Counted from the stretch's first letter, positions 51,308 through 61,453 are shown. The stretch is 64,000 nt of DNA from Halanaerobiaceae bacterium ANBcell28 (GCA_037623315.1 JBBJJH010000020.1:1-64000); one strand, 5' to 3'. The notes: generated by a model from the letters alone, not told the origin. Numbers and translations are program-made.

Positions 51308-52522
51308 ATGAAAATTGATTTTTCGCCACCAGATATAACACTCGCAGAGATTAATGAAGTTGTAGATACATTAAAATCAGGTTGGATTACAACTGGACCA
51401 AAAACTAAATTGTTTGAAAAAAGAATAGCTGAATATTGTAAAACATCAAAAGCAGTAGCTATGAGTTCAGCAACAGCGTCTATGGAAATGACTTTAAGAT
51501 TATTAGGTATAGGTGAAGGAGATGAAGTAATTACTTCTGCTTATACATATACAGCATCAGCTAGTGTTATACATCATGTAGGAGCTAAAATAGTTTTAGT
51601 AGATACAGCAAAAAATTCTTTTCATCTAGATTACAAAGCATTGGACAAGGCGATTACTGATAAAACAAAGGCCATAATACCTGTAGATATAGCAGGTGTT
51701 ATGTGTGACTATGATAAGATATATGAGCTTGTATATAAGAAGAAAGAACTATTTAAACCTTCAAATAAAATTCAAGAAGCCATTGGTAGAATAGCTGTTA
51801 TGGCAGATGCTGCACATTCTTTTGGGGCAAAATATAAATCTAAGATTTGTGGTGAAGTAGCAGACTTTACTTGTTTTTCTTTCCACGCAGTTAAAAATCT
51901 GACTACAGCAGAAGGTGGAGCAGTAACATGGAGGGATATAGAAGGAATATCAAATGAAGAAATATATAAAGAGTATATGCTATACTCTTTGCATGGTCAA
52001 TCCAAGGATGCTTTAGCAAAAACAAAAGGCGGAGCATGGGAGTATGATATTCTTGCACCAAATTATAAGTGTAATATGACTGATATAATGGCCTCTTTAG
52101 GTTTAGCTCAACTTAAGCGATATCCTAAAATATTAAAGAGAAGAAAAGAAATTATAGAAATATATGATAAAGCTCTAGAAAAAGAAAGTGTTGAACCTTT
52201 ACAACATTATAGTAATGAGTATGCTTCAAGTGGACACCTTTATTTGGTAAGGCTGATAGGTAGAGATGAAAATACTAGAAATAAAGTAATAGAAAAGATG
52301 GCTGAACAAGGGATAGCAACTAATGTTCATTATAAGCCATTGCCATTACATAGTGCATACATGAAATTAGGTTTTGATATTAAGGACTATCCTAATGTTT
52401 ACAATATGTATGCAAATGAGATTACTTTACCATTACATACTTTATTAAGTGATGAAGAAGTGAATTATGTTATTAATACCTTTATAAAATGTATTGACAA
52501 TCCCTTATCTAAAGCACTCTAA
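51308..52522 (+). CDS. DegT/DnrJ/EryC1 aminotransferase
   Basis: A 404-residue PLP enzyme. It shows IDFSPPDITLAEINEVVDTL then SGWITTGPKTKLFE, AMSSATASMEMTLRLLGIGE, ITSAYTYTASASVI, MADAAHSFGA and the PLP lysine in FSFHAVKNLTTAEGGAV. It differs clearly from the aminotransferase of locus 1 and has an insertion near residues 155-170. It transfers an amino group to a keto sugar nucleotide. ATG 51308 follows AAAGGAG. Its neighbour, an ATP-grasp ligase, could acylate the new amino group. Confidence 0.87.
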   Translation: MKIDFSPPDITLAEINEVVDTLKSGWITTGPKTKLFEKRIAEYCKTSKAVAMSSATASMEMTLRLLGIGEGDEVITSAYTYTASASVIHHVGAKIVLVDTAKNSFHLDYKALDKAITDKTKAIIPVDIAGVMCDYDKIYELVYKKKELFKPSNKIQEAIGRIAVMADAAHSFGAKYKSKICGEVADFTCFSFHAVKNLTTAEGGAVTWRDIEGISNEEIYKEYMLYSLHGQSKDALAKTKGGAWEYDILAPNYKCNMTDIMASLGLAQLKRYPKILKRRKEIIEIYDKALEKESVEPLQHYSNEYASSGHLYLVRLIGRDENTRNKVIEKMAEQGIATNVHYKPLPLHSAYMKLGFDIKDYPNVYNMYANEITLPLHTLLSDEEVNYVINTFIKCIDNPLSKAL

Positions 52523-52574
52523 TAATATAGATACTTGATCTTTAATAATTTAGAATTGGAAGGTGAATAAACTT

Positions 52575-53798
52575 GTGAATAATATAATGATACTTGGAGC
52601 AAATACATTACAAATTCCACTTATTCAACAGGCTAAAAAAAGTGGATACAATACAGTTGTAGTATCCCCAAATAAAGAGGAGCCTGGCTTTGAATTTGCT
52701 ACACACGCTGTTTACGCAGATGTAAGAGATGAGGATACGGTTTTAAAACATGCTAAAAATTATAATATAGGTGGAATCATTACAGATCAAACAGATATTC
52801 CTGTAAGAACTGCTGCATATGTAGCAGAGAAAATGGGTCTTCCTGGGATAGGTTATGAAACTGCTTCTTTGTTTACAGATAAATATTTGATGAGGGAAAA
52901 GTGTAAGGAATTAGGTATCCCAACACTTAAATATAGAAATGTTAGTAGTTTAGAAGAAGCAATTGACTTCTTTAATTGTCTTCAAGGAGCAGCTATTTTA
53001 AAACCATTAGATAATCAGGGTAGTAGAGGTGTTATTAAAGTTGATAGTAAAGAAGACCTAATAAACAATTATAATGAAACTATTTCTTATACTAAAAAAG
53101 ATAAAATACTAATGGAGCAATATGTTTCAGGACGTGAGTTTGTAGTTGAAGGTCTAGCATATAATTATGAGTTTGAAAATCTTATTTGTGGTGATACACA
53201 TTATTTTGATATACCAAATGTATTTTCAGCCACAACTAGAATATTTCCATCTAAAGCAGAAACAGAGCTAGTTAAAAGAGTTGAAGATTTAAACAAAAAG
53301 ATAATTAAAGGTTTTGCTTTGAAACAAGGTATTACTCATAGTGAATTTATTATGGATGGAGATGATATTTACTTAATTGAAACAGCTGCAAGAGGTGGAG
53401 GTGTTTTTATATCTTCTGACTTAATATCATTATCCACCGAATTAAATACAGAAGAATTTCTACTTAGCATTGCTACAGGTACTCTGAAAGAAAAACCAAA
53501 TCTAAAAGATACGGGTCAAAGCTGTTGCTATATAGCTTTTTTCTTGCCTGTTGGAGAAATTGTTTCAATAAAAGGGCTTGAAGAAGTAAAAAATATGCCT
53601 TTTACGCATCGTAATAGTTTGGATACACTTTATATCGGTAAGAAAACAAAACCATATACAGATAAAACAGCTAGAACATTTATCATTGTAAGTGCTGGTA
53701 GCCATAAAGAATTGACAGGTCATGTGAATATGATACGTAATACCTTAGATATTAAAGTAAAAACTGATAAAGGACTTAGGGGAGCAATTTGGGAATAA
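52575..53798 (+). CDS. ATP-grasp ligase
   Basis: A 407-residue ATP-grasp enzyme of the carboxylate-amine ligase type. It shows an N-terminal nucleotide-fold domain (IMILGANTLQIPLIQQAKKS), GAAILKPLDNQGSRGVIKVD with the ATP lysine, LMEQYVSGREFVVEG, and the metal site HSEFIMDGDDIYLIETAARGGG. Such enzymes couple a carboxylic acid to an amine. Lying between an aminotransferase and an initiating transferase gene, it may attach an amino or hydroxy acid to an amino sugar. The start is probably GTG 52575, eleven bases after GGAAGG; GTG 52563 overlaps that site. Confidence 0.82.
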   Translation: MNNIMILGANTLQIPLIQQAKKSGYNTVVVSPNKEEPGFEFATHAVYADVRDEDTVLKHAKNYNIGGIITDQTDIPVRTAAYVAEKMGLPGIGYETASLFTDKYLMREKCKELGIPTLKYRNVSSLEEAIDFFNCLQGAAILKPLDNQGSRGVIKVDSKEDLINNYNETISYTKKDKILMEQYVSGREFVVEGLAYNYEFENLICGDTHYFDIPNVFSATTRIFPSKAETELVKRVEDLNKKIIKGFALKQGITHSEFIMDGDDIYLIETAARGGGVFISSDLISLSTELNTEEFLLSIATGTLKEKPNLKDTGQSCCYIAFFLPVGEIVSIKGLEEVKNMPFTHRNSLDTLYIGKKTKPYTDKTARTFIIVSAGSHKELTGHVNMIRNTLDIKVKTDKGLRGAIWE

Positions 53799-53825
53799 GT
53801 TTAATATTATCAGAGAGGTGTTAAT

Positions 53826-54458
53826 ATGTACGAAAAATATATTAAACGTGTACTTGATATTTTACTATCTATATTTGTTGGAATTATATTTCTTCCGTTT
53901 TTTATTATAATAGCAATATTGGTAAAAATCGAGGATAGAGGGTCTATATTTTATTTAGGCGATAGAATAGGAAGGAATTCAAAAAAATATAGTATGATTA
54001 AGTTTAGGACTATGAGAGAAAATGCTCCTGATATTAGGAATGAAGATGGTAGTACATATAACTCGAAGACTGATCCTCGTGTAACTAAGGTTGGTAAGAT
54101 ATTAAGAGAGACAAGCATAGATGAAGTTCCACAAATTATTAATGTTATAAAAGGTGAAATGAGCTTGCTTGGTCCTAGAGCTAGCACCTGGGACGTATTA
54201 GATAGCTATCAAGCAGATGAAATAGATAAAATGAAAGTACGACCTGGTATTTCTGGATATACACAAGCATATTATAGAAATGGATTATCTGTAAAAGAAA
54301 AGAGGCTAAAAGATGCCTGGTATGCTAATAACATTAGCTTCTTATTGGATGTAAAAATATTTTTTAAAACAATACTTACAGTAATTAAAAGAGAAAGTGT
54401 ATATACGAATGAAAGTAGTTCTAGTAATGATTATCAGAGGGATAGAATGGATATGTAA
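53826..54458 (+). CDS. initiating phosphoglycosyltransferase (PglC-like), locus 2
   Basis: A 210-residue monotopic enzyme. It has an N-terminal hydrophobic re-entrant helix (LDILLSIFVGIIFLPFFIII), FYLGDRIGRNSKKYSMIKFR, the catalytic DE in ETSIDEVPQIIN, and EMSLLGPRASTWDV ... RPGISGYTQAYYRNGLS. The size fits PglC. It loads the first sugar phosphate on undecaprenyl phosphate for locus 2, independent of the enzyme at 34235. GAGAGGTG precedes the ATG. Confidence 0.92.
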   Translation: MYEKYIKRVLDILLSIFVGIIFLPFFIIIAILVKIEDRGSIFYLGDRIGRNSKKYSMIKFRTMRENAPDIRNEDGSTYNSKTDPRVTKVGKILRETSIDEVPQIINVIKGEMSLLGPRASTWDVLDSYQADEIDKMKVRPGISGYTQAYYRNGLSVKEKRLKDAWYANNISFLLDVKIFFKTILTVIKRESVYTNESSSSNDYQRDRMDM

Positions 54459-54484
54459 ACTAGTAATATACAGGAGAAGATAGT

Positions 54485-55720
54485 ATGAAAATTATGATGT
54501 TAAAAGCTTATTTTGAACCAGAAAAAGCAGCAAGTTTATATTTAACAAATAATCTAATTGAAGACTTAGCATTAGCTAAGTATAAGATTGATGTATATAC
54601 ACCAATACCCACTAGAGGAATAAGTGATGAGGTTCGAAAAGAGTATAAGTCTAAAAACTATGAAGAAAAATATGACGGAAGAGTTAAAATATATAGATTT
54701 CCAATGTTTTCAGAAGGAAGAAATCCACTCATTAGAGCGATAAGATATATCTGTTGTTCTTTTATATACCTTGCAAAAGGATTGTTTGCAAAAGATATGG
54801 ATCTAATATTTGTGGGAAGTACTCCTCCTATAATGGGTCTAGTGGGAGCAATTATTAAAAAATTTAAAAAGGTACCTATGATATATAACTTACAGGACAT
54901 ATTCCCAGATTCATTAGTCAGTACAGGTTTAACAAGTAAAAAGTCACTTTTGTGGAAAATAGGCAGAATAATTGAGAATATTACTTATAAGAGTGCAGAT
55001 AAAATAATTGTTATATCAGAAGATTTTAGTAACAATATTATGTTAAAGGGTGTACCAAAAGAAAAAATAGAAGTTGTATATAATTGGGTAGATGAAAAAG
55101 CTGTTATTCCAATTAAACGTAAAAATAATATTCTATTTGATAAGTATGACTTAGATAGAAATCACTTTTATGTAGTATATGCTGGCAATTTAGGTCATGC
55201 ACAAAATATTGAAGTAATCTTAGAAGCTGCTAAGGAAGTCTCAATACAACAAAAAGATATAAAGTTTCTTATATTTGGTAATGGGAAACAAGAGGATTAT
55301 TATAAAGGAATGCTAAAATCAATGGGTCTAAAAAATACTTATATATATCCCCTACAAGCATATTCTTTAGTTTCAAATGTTTATAGTATGGGTGATGTTT
55401 CAATAGTATCTTGTAAAGAAGGACTAGGAAAAAGCGCTATGCCAAGTAAGTCGTGGAGTATAATGTCTGCGGGAACAGCATTAATTGCTAACTTTGATGA
55501 AGGTACTGAGTTGCAGAACATAATAGAAGATAACAATATTGGTATTTTTACAAAAGCAGGAGATGTTGATGGATTAGTAAGTGCCATATTAAAGTTATAT
55601 AAAAATGAAAATTTGCGCTTCCAAATGGGGAAGAATGGTAGGCGCTTTATTGTTGAACATTTATCGAGAAAAAATAGCACAAAAAAGATAAGAGATATAA
55701 TTAAAAGTACTGGAGGATAA
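54485..55720 (+). CDS. family 4 glycosyltransferase (WbuB-like)
   Basis: A 411-residue GT-B enzyme. It shows MLKAYFEPEKAASLYLTNNL at the N-terminus, PMIYNLQDIFPDSLVSTGL, VVYAGNLGHAQNIEVILEAA, and a C-terminal PSKSWSIMSAGTALIANFDE. This layout resembles WbuB/WcaI-type transferases. In E. coli O-antigen loci WbuB sits beside the FnlA-FnlB-FnlC genes and is proposed to transfer N-acetyl-L-fucosamine. Here it lies directly upstream of CapE-CapF-CapG, the same pathway, which supports that role. Confidence 0.85.
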   Translation: MKIMMLKAYFEPEKAASLYLTNNLIEDLALAKYKIDVYTPIPTRGISDEVRKEYKSKNYEEKYDGRVKIYRFPMFSEGRNPLIRAIRYICCSFIYLAKGLFAKDMDLIFVGSTPPIMGLVGAIIKKFKKVPMIYNLQDIFPDSLVSTGLTSKKSLLWKIGRIIENITYKSADKIIVISEDFSNNIMLKGVPKEKIEVVYNWVDEKAVIPIKRKNNILFDKYDLDRNHFYVVYAGNLGHAQNIEVILEAAKEVSIQQKDIKFLIFGNGKQEDYYKGMLKSMGLKNTYIYPLQAYSLVSNVYSMGDVSIVSCKEGLGKSAMPSKSWSIMSAGTALIANFDEGTELQNIIEDNNIGIFTKAGDVDGLVSAILKLYKNENLRFQMGKNGRRFIVEHLSRKNSTKKIRDIIKSTGG

Positions 55721-55722
55721 AT

Positions 55723-56778
55723 ATGTTTGAAGAAAAAACATTATTAATCACAGGTGGTACAGGCTCATTTGGAAACGCTGTTATGAAAAGATTCTTAGAT
55801 ACAGATATAAAAGAAATACGTATATTCTCAAGAGATGAAAAGAAGCAAAATGATATGCGTAAATTGTATAAGAATGACAAGATTAAATTTTATATAGGTA
55901 ATGTACGTGATAAAGCTAGTGTAAAGAACGCTATGTATGGAGTAGATTATGTATTTCATGCTGCTGCCTTAAAGCAAGTACCTTCATGTGAGTTCTTTCC
56001 TATAGAAGCAGTTAAGACTAATGTTTTAGGAACTGAAAATGTTCTTAATTCTGCAATAGAGCTTGGGGTAAAGAAAGTTATCTGTTTATCTACAGATAAG
56101 GCTGCCTATCCTATAAATGCTATGGGTATTTCTAAAGCTATGATGGAGAAGGTATTTGTAGCCAAGTCTAAGAATGTTGATCCAGAAAGAACTTTAATCT
56201 GTGGAACTCGATATGGTAATGTGATGGCTTCTAGAGGTTCAGTTATTCCTTTATTTATCAATCAAATAAAAAGCAATCAAGAAATTACCATTACAGATCC
56301 AAATATGACAAGGTTTTTAATGAGCTTGGAAGAAGCAGTTGAATTAGTAGTTTTTGCTTTTCAAAATGCTGAAGCAGGGGATATAATGGTGCAAAAGGCG
56401 CCGGCTTCTACAATTGGAGATCTAGCACAGGCACTTAAAGAACTATTTAATGCCGATAATGAAATAAAGATAATTGGAACTAGACATGGAGAAAAACTCT
56501 ATGAAACACTGCTTACAAAAGAAGAGCATGTTGTAGCAGAAGATATGGGAGATTTCTATAGAGTTCCTGCAGATAAAAGAGATCTTAATTATGATAAGTA
56601 CTTTGTTGATGGTGATCAAAAGCTATCTTCAGAAGCAGAATATAATTCTCATAATACAGAGAGATTAAATATAGAAGAAATTAAAGAAAGACTATTGTCT
56701 CTTGAATATGTTCAAAAAGAATTAAACTATTATAAGTCTAAGGAAGAAGTGGCAAGTACTATTGAAGAAGGTATGTGA
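55723..56778 (+). CDS. capE: UDP-GlcNAc 4,6-dehydratase/5-epimerase CapE (WbjB/FnlA)
   Basis: A 351-residue SDR enzyme. It shows the cofactor motif ITGGTGSFGNAVMKRFL, ALKQVPSCEFFPIEAVKTNV, STDKAAYPINAMGISKAMME (the family carries M/K in place of the usual Y-x3-K), GTRYGNVMASRGSVIPLF, and the C-terminal GEKLYETLLTKEEHVVAEDM. It starts conversion of UDP-GlcNAc toward UDP-N-acetyl-L-fucosamine. It is two bases from the upstream gene and followed without a gap by CapF and CapG. Confidence 0.92.
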   Translation: MFEEKTLLITGGTGSFGNAVMKRFLDTDIKEIRIFSRDEKKQNDMRKLYKNDKIKFYIGNVRDKASVKNAMYGVDYVFHAAALKQVPSCEFFPIEAVKTNVLGTENVLNSAIELGVKKVICLSTDKAAYPINAMGISKAMMEKVFVAKSKNVDPERTLICGTRYGNVMASRGSVIPLFINQIKSNQEITITDPNMTRFLMSLEEAVELVVFAFQNAEAGDIMVQKAPASTIGDLAQALKELFNADNEIKIIGTRHGEKLYETLLTKEEHVVAEDMGDFYRVPADKRDLNYDKYFVDGDQKLSSEAEYNSHNTERLNIEEIKERLLSLEYVQKELNYYKSKEEVASTIEEGM

Positions 56779-56783
56779 TAAGA

Positions 56784-57890
56784 ATGAAAATATTAGTAAC
56801 TGGGGCTAAAGGATTTATTGGCAAAAATCTTGTAGCAGAATTAAAAAATAGAGAATATACAGTGTTTGAGTATGATATAGATACGAAGGATTCTTTATTA
56901 GACAAGTATTGTAAAGAAGCTGATTTTATTTTTCATCTTGCAGGAGTAAATCGTCCTAAAGATGAAGCTGAATTTATGAAGGGTAATTTTGGTTTTACTT
57001 CAATTTTATTAGAAAATCTAAAGAAGTATGATAATACTTGTCCAGTAATTATTTCATCTTCAATTCAAGCTGACCTTGATAATCCTTATGGAAAAAGTAA
57101 GAGAGCAGGGGAAGATTTAATCTTTGATTATAGCAAAGAAACTGGAGCTAAAGTACTTGTATATCGTTTCCCAAATGTTTTCGGTAAATGGTGTAAGCCA
57201 AATTATAATAGTGTTATTGCAACATTTTGTAATAACATAGCTCATGATTTAGATATTAAAGTGAATGATCCTGATGTTGTATTGAATTTAGTTTATATAG
57301 ATGACTTAGTAGATGAATTAATAAATACTTTAAAAGGTAATGAAAATAGAAACGGAGATTTTTGTGAGGTTCCATTAGTTCATAATATTAAACTTGGAAA
57401 AATAGCTGACTTAATATATTCATTTAAAGAAAGTCGTAAAGATTTATTTGTGCCTGATATGGGAGATGACTTTACAAAGAAATTATATAGCACTTATTTA
57501 AGTTATTTACCTAAAGATGAATTTAGCTATGACCTTAAAATGCATGAAGATAATAGAGGTTCATTTACTGAAATTATCAAATCTGTAGATAGAGGTCAAG
57601 TCTCAGTTAATGTATCTAAGCCTGGAATTACTAAAGGTGATCATTGGCATCATAGCAAGAATGAGAAGTTCCTTGTAGTAAGTGGAAAAGGAGTTATTCG
57701 CTTTAGAAAAGTAGGTTCAGATGAAGTATTAGAATATCATGTAAGTGGAGATAAGATGGAAGTGATAGATATACCAACAGGATATACCCATAATATTGAA
57801 AACCTAGGTGATACAGATATGGTTACTATTATGTGGGCTAATGAACCATTTGATCCAGATAATCCAGACACTTACTATTTGGAGGTATAA
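56784..57890 (+). CDS. capF: CapF/WbjC/FnlB reductase-epimerase
   Basis: A 368-residue two-domain enzyme. The N-terminal SDR (VTGAKGFIGKNLVAEL, FHLAGVNRP, NPYGKSKRAGEDLIFDY) reduces the 4-keto sugar. The C-terminal cupin (about 250-368: EDNRGSFTEIIKS, GDHWHHSKNEKFLVVSGKG) carries out epimerisation and binds zinc through the HWHH region. It is the second step to UDP-L-FucNAc. ATG 56784 matches the family N-terminus; GTG 56775, overlapping the capE stop, is an alternative. Confidence 0.92.
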   Translation: MKILVTGAKGFIGKNLVAELKNREYTVFEYDIDTKDSLLDKYCKEADFIFHLAGVNRPKDEAEFMKGNFGFTSILLENLKKYDNTCPVIISSSIQADLDNPYGKSKRAGEDLIFDYSKETGAKVLVYRFPNVFGKWCKPNYNSVIATFCNNIAHDLDIKVNDPDVVLNLVYIDDLVDELINTLKGNENRNGDFCEVPLVHNIKLGKIADLIYSFKESRKDLFVPDMGDDFTKKLYSTYLSYLPKDEFSYDLKMHEDNRGSFTEIIKSVDRGQVSVNVSKPGITKGDHWHHSKNEKFLVVSGKGVIRFRKVGSDEVLEYHVSGDKMEVIDIPTGYTHNIENLGDTDMVTIMWANEPFDPDNPDTYYLEV

Positions 57891-57894
57891 GTAT

Positions 57895-59022
57895 ATGAAG
57901 AAGCTTAAGGTTATGACAGTTGTAGGGACTAGACCAGAAATAATAAGACTTTCAGCTGTTATTAATAAATTAGAAGAATCAAAAGCTATAGATCATACAT
58001 TGGTACACACAGGACAAAATTATGATTATGAATTAAATGAAGTTTTTTTTAAAGATTTCAAACTAAAAAAACCAGACTATTTTCTTAATGCAGCTACAGG
58101 AGTGGCTGTAGAGACTATAGGAAATATCTTAATAAAAATAGATCCTATAATGGAAGAAGTTAAACCAGATGCATTTTTAGTACTTGGAGATACTAATAGC
58201 TGTTTATGTGCAATAGCAGCTAAGAGAAGACATATTCCTATCTTCCATATGGAAGCAGGGAATAGATGTTTTGATCAAAGAGTACCAGAAGAAACAAATA
58301 GAAAGATCGTAGATCATACTGCTGATATTAATTTAACATATAGTGATATTGCAAGAGAATATCTTTTAAGAGAAGGTACACCTGCTGATAGGGTTATTAA
58401 GACAGGAAGTCCAATGTTTGAAGTTATAAAATCAAGAGAAGATGATATAAAAGAATCAGATGTATTGGATAGATTAGATCTTGAGGAAGGCGAATACTTT
58501 GTAGTATCAGCACATAGAGAAGAAAATATAAGTTCAGAAACTAATTTTCTTGACTTAGTTGAAAGCTTAAATGCTATAGCAGATAAGTATAAACTGCCTG
58601 TAATTATAAGTACACACCCAAGAACAAGAAATATGATTGAAGAAAAAGGAATAGAATTTAATCCTTTGATTAAAACATTAAAGCCCTTAGGATTTAATGA
58701 CTATGTAAAGTTACAAGTTAAAGCTAAAGCAGTTCTTAGCGATAGTGGCACTATAAGCGAAGAATCTTCAATACTAAACTTTAAAGCATTGAATATTAGG
58801 CAAGCTCATGAAAGACCAGAAGCAATGGAAGAGGCTTCTGTAATGATGGTAGGTTTGAAGAAAGAGAGAATACTCCAAGGACTTGAGATACTAGAAACAC
58901 AGAAAAAAGATACTTTAAGGTTAGTTGAGGATTATAGTATGCCTAATGTGTCGGATAAGGTGCTTAGGATTATTCTTTCTTATACGGATTATGCTAATAG
59001 AGTAGTTTGGGGGAAAACTTAA
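57895..59022 (+). CDS. capG: UDP-N-acetyl sugar 2-epimerase CapG/WbjD/FnlC
   Basis: A 375-residue enzyme of the WecB fold. It shows MTVVGTRPEIIRLSAVINKL, HTGQNYDYELNEVFF, HMEAGNRCFDQRVPEETNRK, and SDSGTISEESSILNFKAL. It catalyses the last epimerisation giving UDP-N-acetyl-L-fucosamine. ATG 57895 follows GGAGGT and gives the usual length; an upstream ATG at 57808 lies inside capF in another frame. The stop overlaps the next ATG (TAATG). Confidence 0.93.
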   Translation: MKKLKVMTVVGTRPEIIRLSAVINKLEESKAIDHTLVHTGQNYDYELNEVFFKDFKLKKPDYFLNAATGVAVETIGNILIKIDPIMEEVKPDAFLVLGDTNSCLCAIAAKRRHIPIFHMEAGNRCFDQRVPEETNRKIVDHTADINLTYSDIAREYLLREGTPADRVIKTGSPMFEVIKSREDDIKESDVLDRLDLEEGEYFVVSAHREENISSETNFLDLVESLNAIADKYKLPVIISTHPRTRNMIEEKGIEFNPLIKTLKPLGFNDYVKLQVKAKAVLSDSGTISEESSILNFKALNIRQAHERPEAMEEASVMMVGLKKERILQGLEILETQKKDTLRLVEDYSMPNVSDKVLRIILSYTDYANRVVWGKT

Positions 59023-60182
59023 TGAAAATATTGCATATATGTTTAGCAAATTTTTATATTGATAATTATTCATATCAAGAAAATATGTTACCAAAGTTTC
59101 ATAAAGAGCTTGGATTAGATGTAGAAATAATAGCTTCATTAGTTTCGTTTGACAATACAGGAAAGTCATGTTTGTTAGAAAATGGGGGAAGTTATGTTAA
59201 TGAATATGATATTCCTGTAACTAGATTAGAGTATAAAAAAAATAAGTTTAGTAAGAGATTGCGTCAATATGAAGGAACTTATGAGGCTATTAAAAAAGCT
59301 AATCCTGATATTATTTTTGTACATGGATGTCAGTTTTTAGACATAAAATATGTTGTTAAATATGTTGAATCAAATACAGATGTAAAAATTTACGTTGATA
59401 ATCATGCGGATTTTTCAAATAGTGCTACCAATTGGCTTTCTAAAAATGCTCTACATAAAATTATATGGAGATATTGTGCTAAATTAATTGAACCATATAC
59501 AGAAAAATTTTATGGTGTTCTACCTTCTAGAGTAGATTTCCTCGAAGACATATATAAAGTCCCAGAAAACAAGACAGAACTGTTATTAATGGGAGCTGAC
59601 GATGATAAAGTTATTGAAGCTAAAAAAGATGGTGTTAAACAAGATATAAGAAATAAATTCGGGATTAGTTCTAGCGATTTTCTTATAATGACTGGAGGAA
59701 AAATAGATTTAGCTAAAAAACAAACTTTGTTATTAATGAAAGCTATTAAAGAAATTGAAAATGCTCATGTGAAGCTTATAGTTTTTGGATCAGTTGTCGA
59801 TGAACTGAAAGATAAAGTAAAAGCTTTACAAGAATGCAATAAAGTTCAATATATTGGCTGGATTTCATCTGAAGAGACATATAAATACTTTGGAGCTGCA
59901 GATTTAGTTATATTTCCAGGTAGACATTCTGTTTTCTGGGAACAAGTTGTAGGATTAGGAATACCTATGCTTGTTAAGTATTGGGAGGGGACTACTCATG
60001 TGGATGTCGGAGGAAATTGTAAATTTATATATAAAGATAGTGTTGAAGAAATAAAGAAGGGTATAGAAGACCTAGTAGAAAATAGTGAAGAATATAAAAA
60101 AATGGTGTCTATCAGTAAACGTTGCAGGGAACTATTTCTGTATTCTGCAACTGCAAAGAGAAGTATTGAATTAAATAGTTAG
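59022..60182 (+). CDS. glycosyltransferase, GT4-like
   Basis: A 386-residue GT-B protein. It shows ILHICLANFYIDNYSYQENM at the N-terminus, DIIFVHGCQFLDIKYV, YVDNHADFSN, LIMTGGKIDLAKKQTLLLMK and a C-terminal ADLVIFPGRHSVFWEQVVGL. It departs from the usual E-x7-E at the donor site, having R-H-S-x-x-W-E-x-x-V instead, as in a less common GT4 branch. ATG 59022 overlaps the capG stop; TTG 59007 is unlikely. Substrate unknown. Confidence 0.82.
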   Translation: MKILHICLANFYIDNYSYQENMLPKFHKELGLDVEIIASLVSFDNTGKSCLLENGGSYVNEYDIPVTRLEYKKNKFSKRLRQYEGTYEAIKKANPDIIFVHGCQFLDIKYVVKYVESNTDVKIYVDNHADFSNSATNWLSKNALHKIIWRYCAKLIEPYTEKFYGVLPSRVDFLEDIYKVPENKTELLLMGADDDKVIEAKKDGVKQDIRNKFGISSSDFLIMTGGKIDLAKKQTLLLMKAIKEIENAHVKLIVFGSVVDELKDKVKALQECNKVQYIGWISSEETYKYFGAADLVIFPGRHSVFWEQVVGLGIPMLVKYWEGTTHVDVGGNCKFIYKDSVEEIKKGIEDLVENSEEYKKMVSISKRCRELFLYSATAKRSIELNS

Positions 60183-60236
60183 CTTTAAAAATAATTGTAA
60201 TAACTAAATTGGAAAACATGAGAGGCAGATGTTAAT

Positions 60237-61394
60237 ATGTCAATAAATCATATTTGTTTTATTACAGAAGATTATCCTACTTCAAGTGACCCTAGCTTTA
60301 CTTTTGTAGGAGAGTTAGTTCGTTCAATTGCAAGTAATGGTATAAAATGTAGTGTAATAGCACCTTTGAGTATTTCAAAAAAAATTTTTAAAGGCAAAGA
60401 ATATAGGCCTTATAGATGGGTAGATATTACTCATAATAATAATAGAATTAATATTTATCAACCCAAATATTTTTCGTTTTCTAATAAAAAGTTGTTTGGT
60501 TTTAATCTAACGATTAAACTATGGCAAAGGGCTATAATTAATACTTTTAATAAAGAAAAAATTAGTACTGATATTTTATATGGTCATTTTTGGCATGCTG
60601 GAATAGTTGCGGCTATGATTGGTAAACGCTATAAAGTCCCAGTTTATGTTGCATCGGGAGAGAGTAAAATTACAGTACGGAAAAAATTCAAGGCAAGTAC
60701 TTTAAATAGGTATCTTGATGAGGTAAAGGGAGTGATATGTGTATCAACTAAAAATATGCAAGAAAGTTTATACTTAAAACTTGCACCGAAAGAGAAAATG
60801 ACTGTAATCCCTAATGCGATAGATAAAAATAAGTTTTTTAAATTGGATAAAATGGAGCTTAGAGAAAAGCTTGGATTTAAGAAGAAAGATTTTATTGTTG
60901 CTTATACAGGAAGTTTTAATCATAGAAAGGGTGTTCTTAGATTATCGGAAGCTCTTAATAAAGTAGGAAATGTAAAATCAGTATTTATTGGTTCTGGAGA
61001 ACTTGATCCAGAAGTGAAAGGAATTCTTTTTAAAGGTAGTCTTTCTCATGATGAAATAGTTAAATACCTAAATGTAGCTGATGTCTTTGTATTACCCACT
61101 TTGGCAGAAGGTTGTTGTAATGCAATAATTGAAGCTATGGCTTGTGGTCTGCCTATAATATCTTCTAATCTTTCTTTTAATGACGATATATTGGATGAAT
61201 CTAATTCTATTAGAATAAATAGTAATAGTATTGAACAAATAGCAAGTGCGATACAATACTTAAGAGATAATGAAAATGAACTCAAAAAGATGTCCGAGGC
61301 CTCTTTGTTGAAAGCAAAGGAGCTTGATATAAAGAACAGAGTTCGAAAAATTATTAATTTTTTGAACAGTACTATTGATAATCAGTTTAGTTAG
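60237..61394 (+). CDS. family 4 glycosyltransferase
   Basis: A 385-residue GT-B enzyme. It shows HICFITEDYPTSSDPSFTFV, YGHFWHAGIVAAMIGKRYKV, FIVAYTGSFNHRKGVLRLSE and PTLAEGCCNAIIEAMACGLP, the last being the donor-binding E-x7-E. A GAGG-type ribosome-binding site precedes the ATG. Specificity unknown. Confidence 0.9.
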   Translation: MSINHICFITEDYPTSSDPSFTFVGELVRSIASNGIKCSVIAPLSISKKIFKGKEYRPYRWVDITHNNNRINIYQPKYFSFSNKKLFGFNLTIKLWQRAIINTFNKEKISTDILYGHFWHAGIVAAMIGKRYKVPVYVASGESKITVRKKFKASTLNRYLDEVKGVICVSTKNMQESLYLKLAPKEKMTVIPNAIDKNKFFKLDKMELREKLGFKKKDFIVAYTGSFNHRKGVLRLSEALNKVGNVKSVFIGSGELDPEVKGILFKGSLSHDEIVKYLNVADVFVLPTLAEGCCNAIIEAMACGLPIISSNLSFNDDILDESNSIRINSNSIEQIASAIQYLRDNENELKKMSEASLLKAKELDIKNRVRKIINFLNSTIDNQFS

Positions 61395-61453
61395 GATATA
61401 AATATTGTTATTAATAAGTGATTATTATAATAAAAAATAAAAGAGGTATAAAA

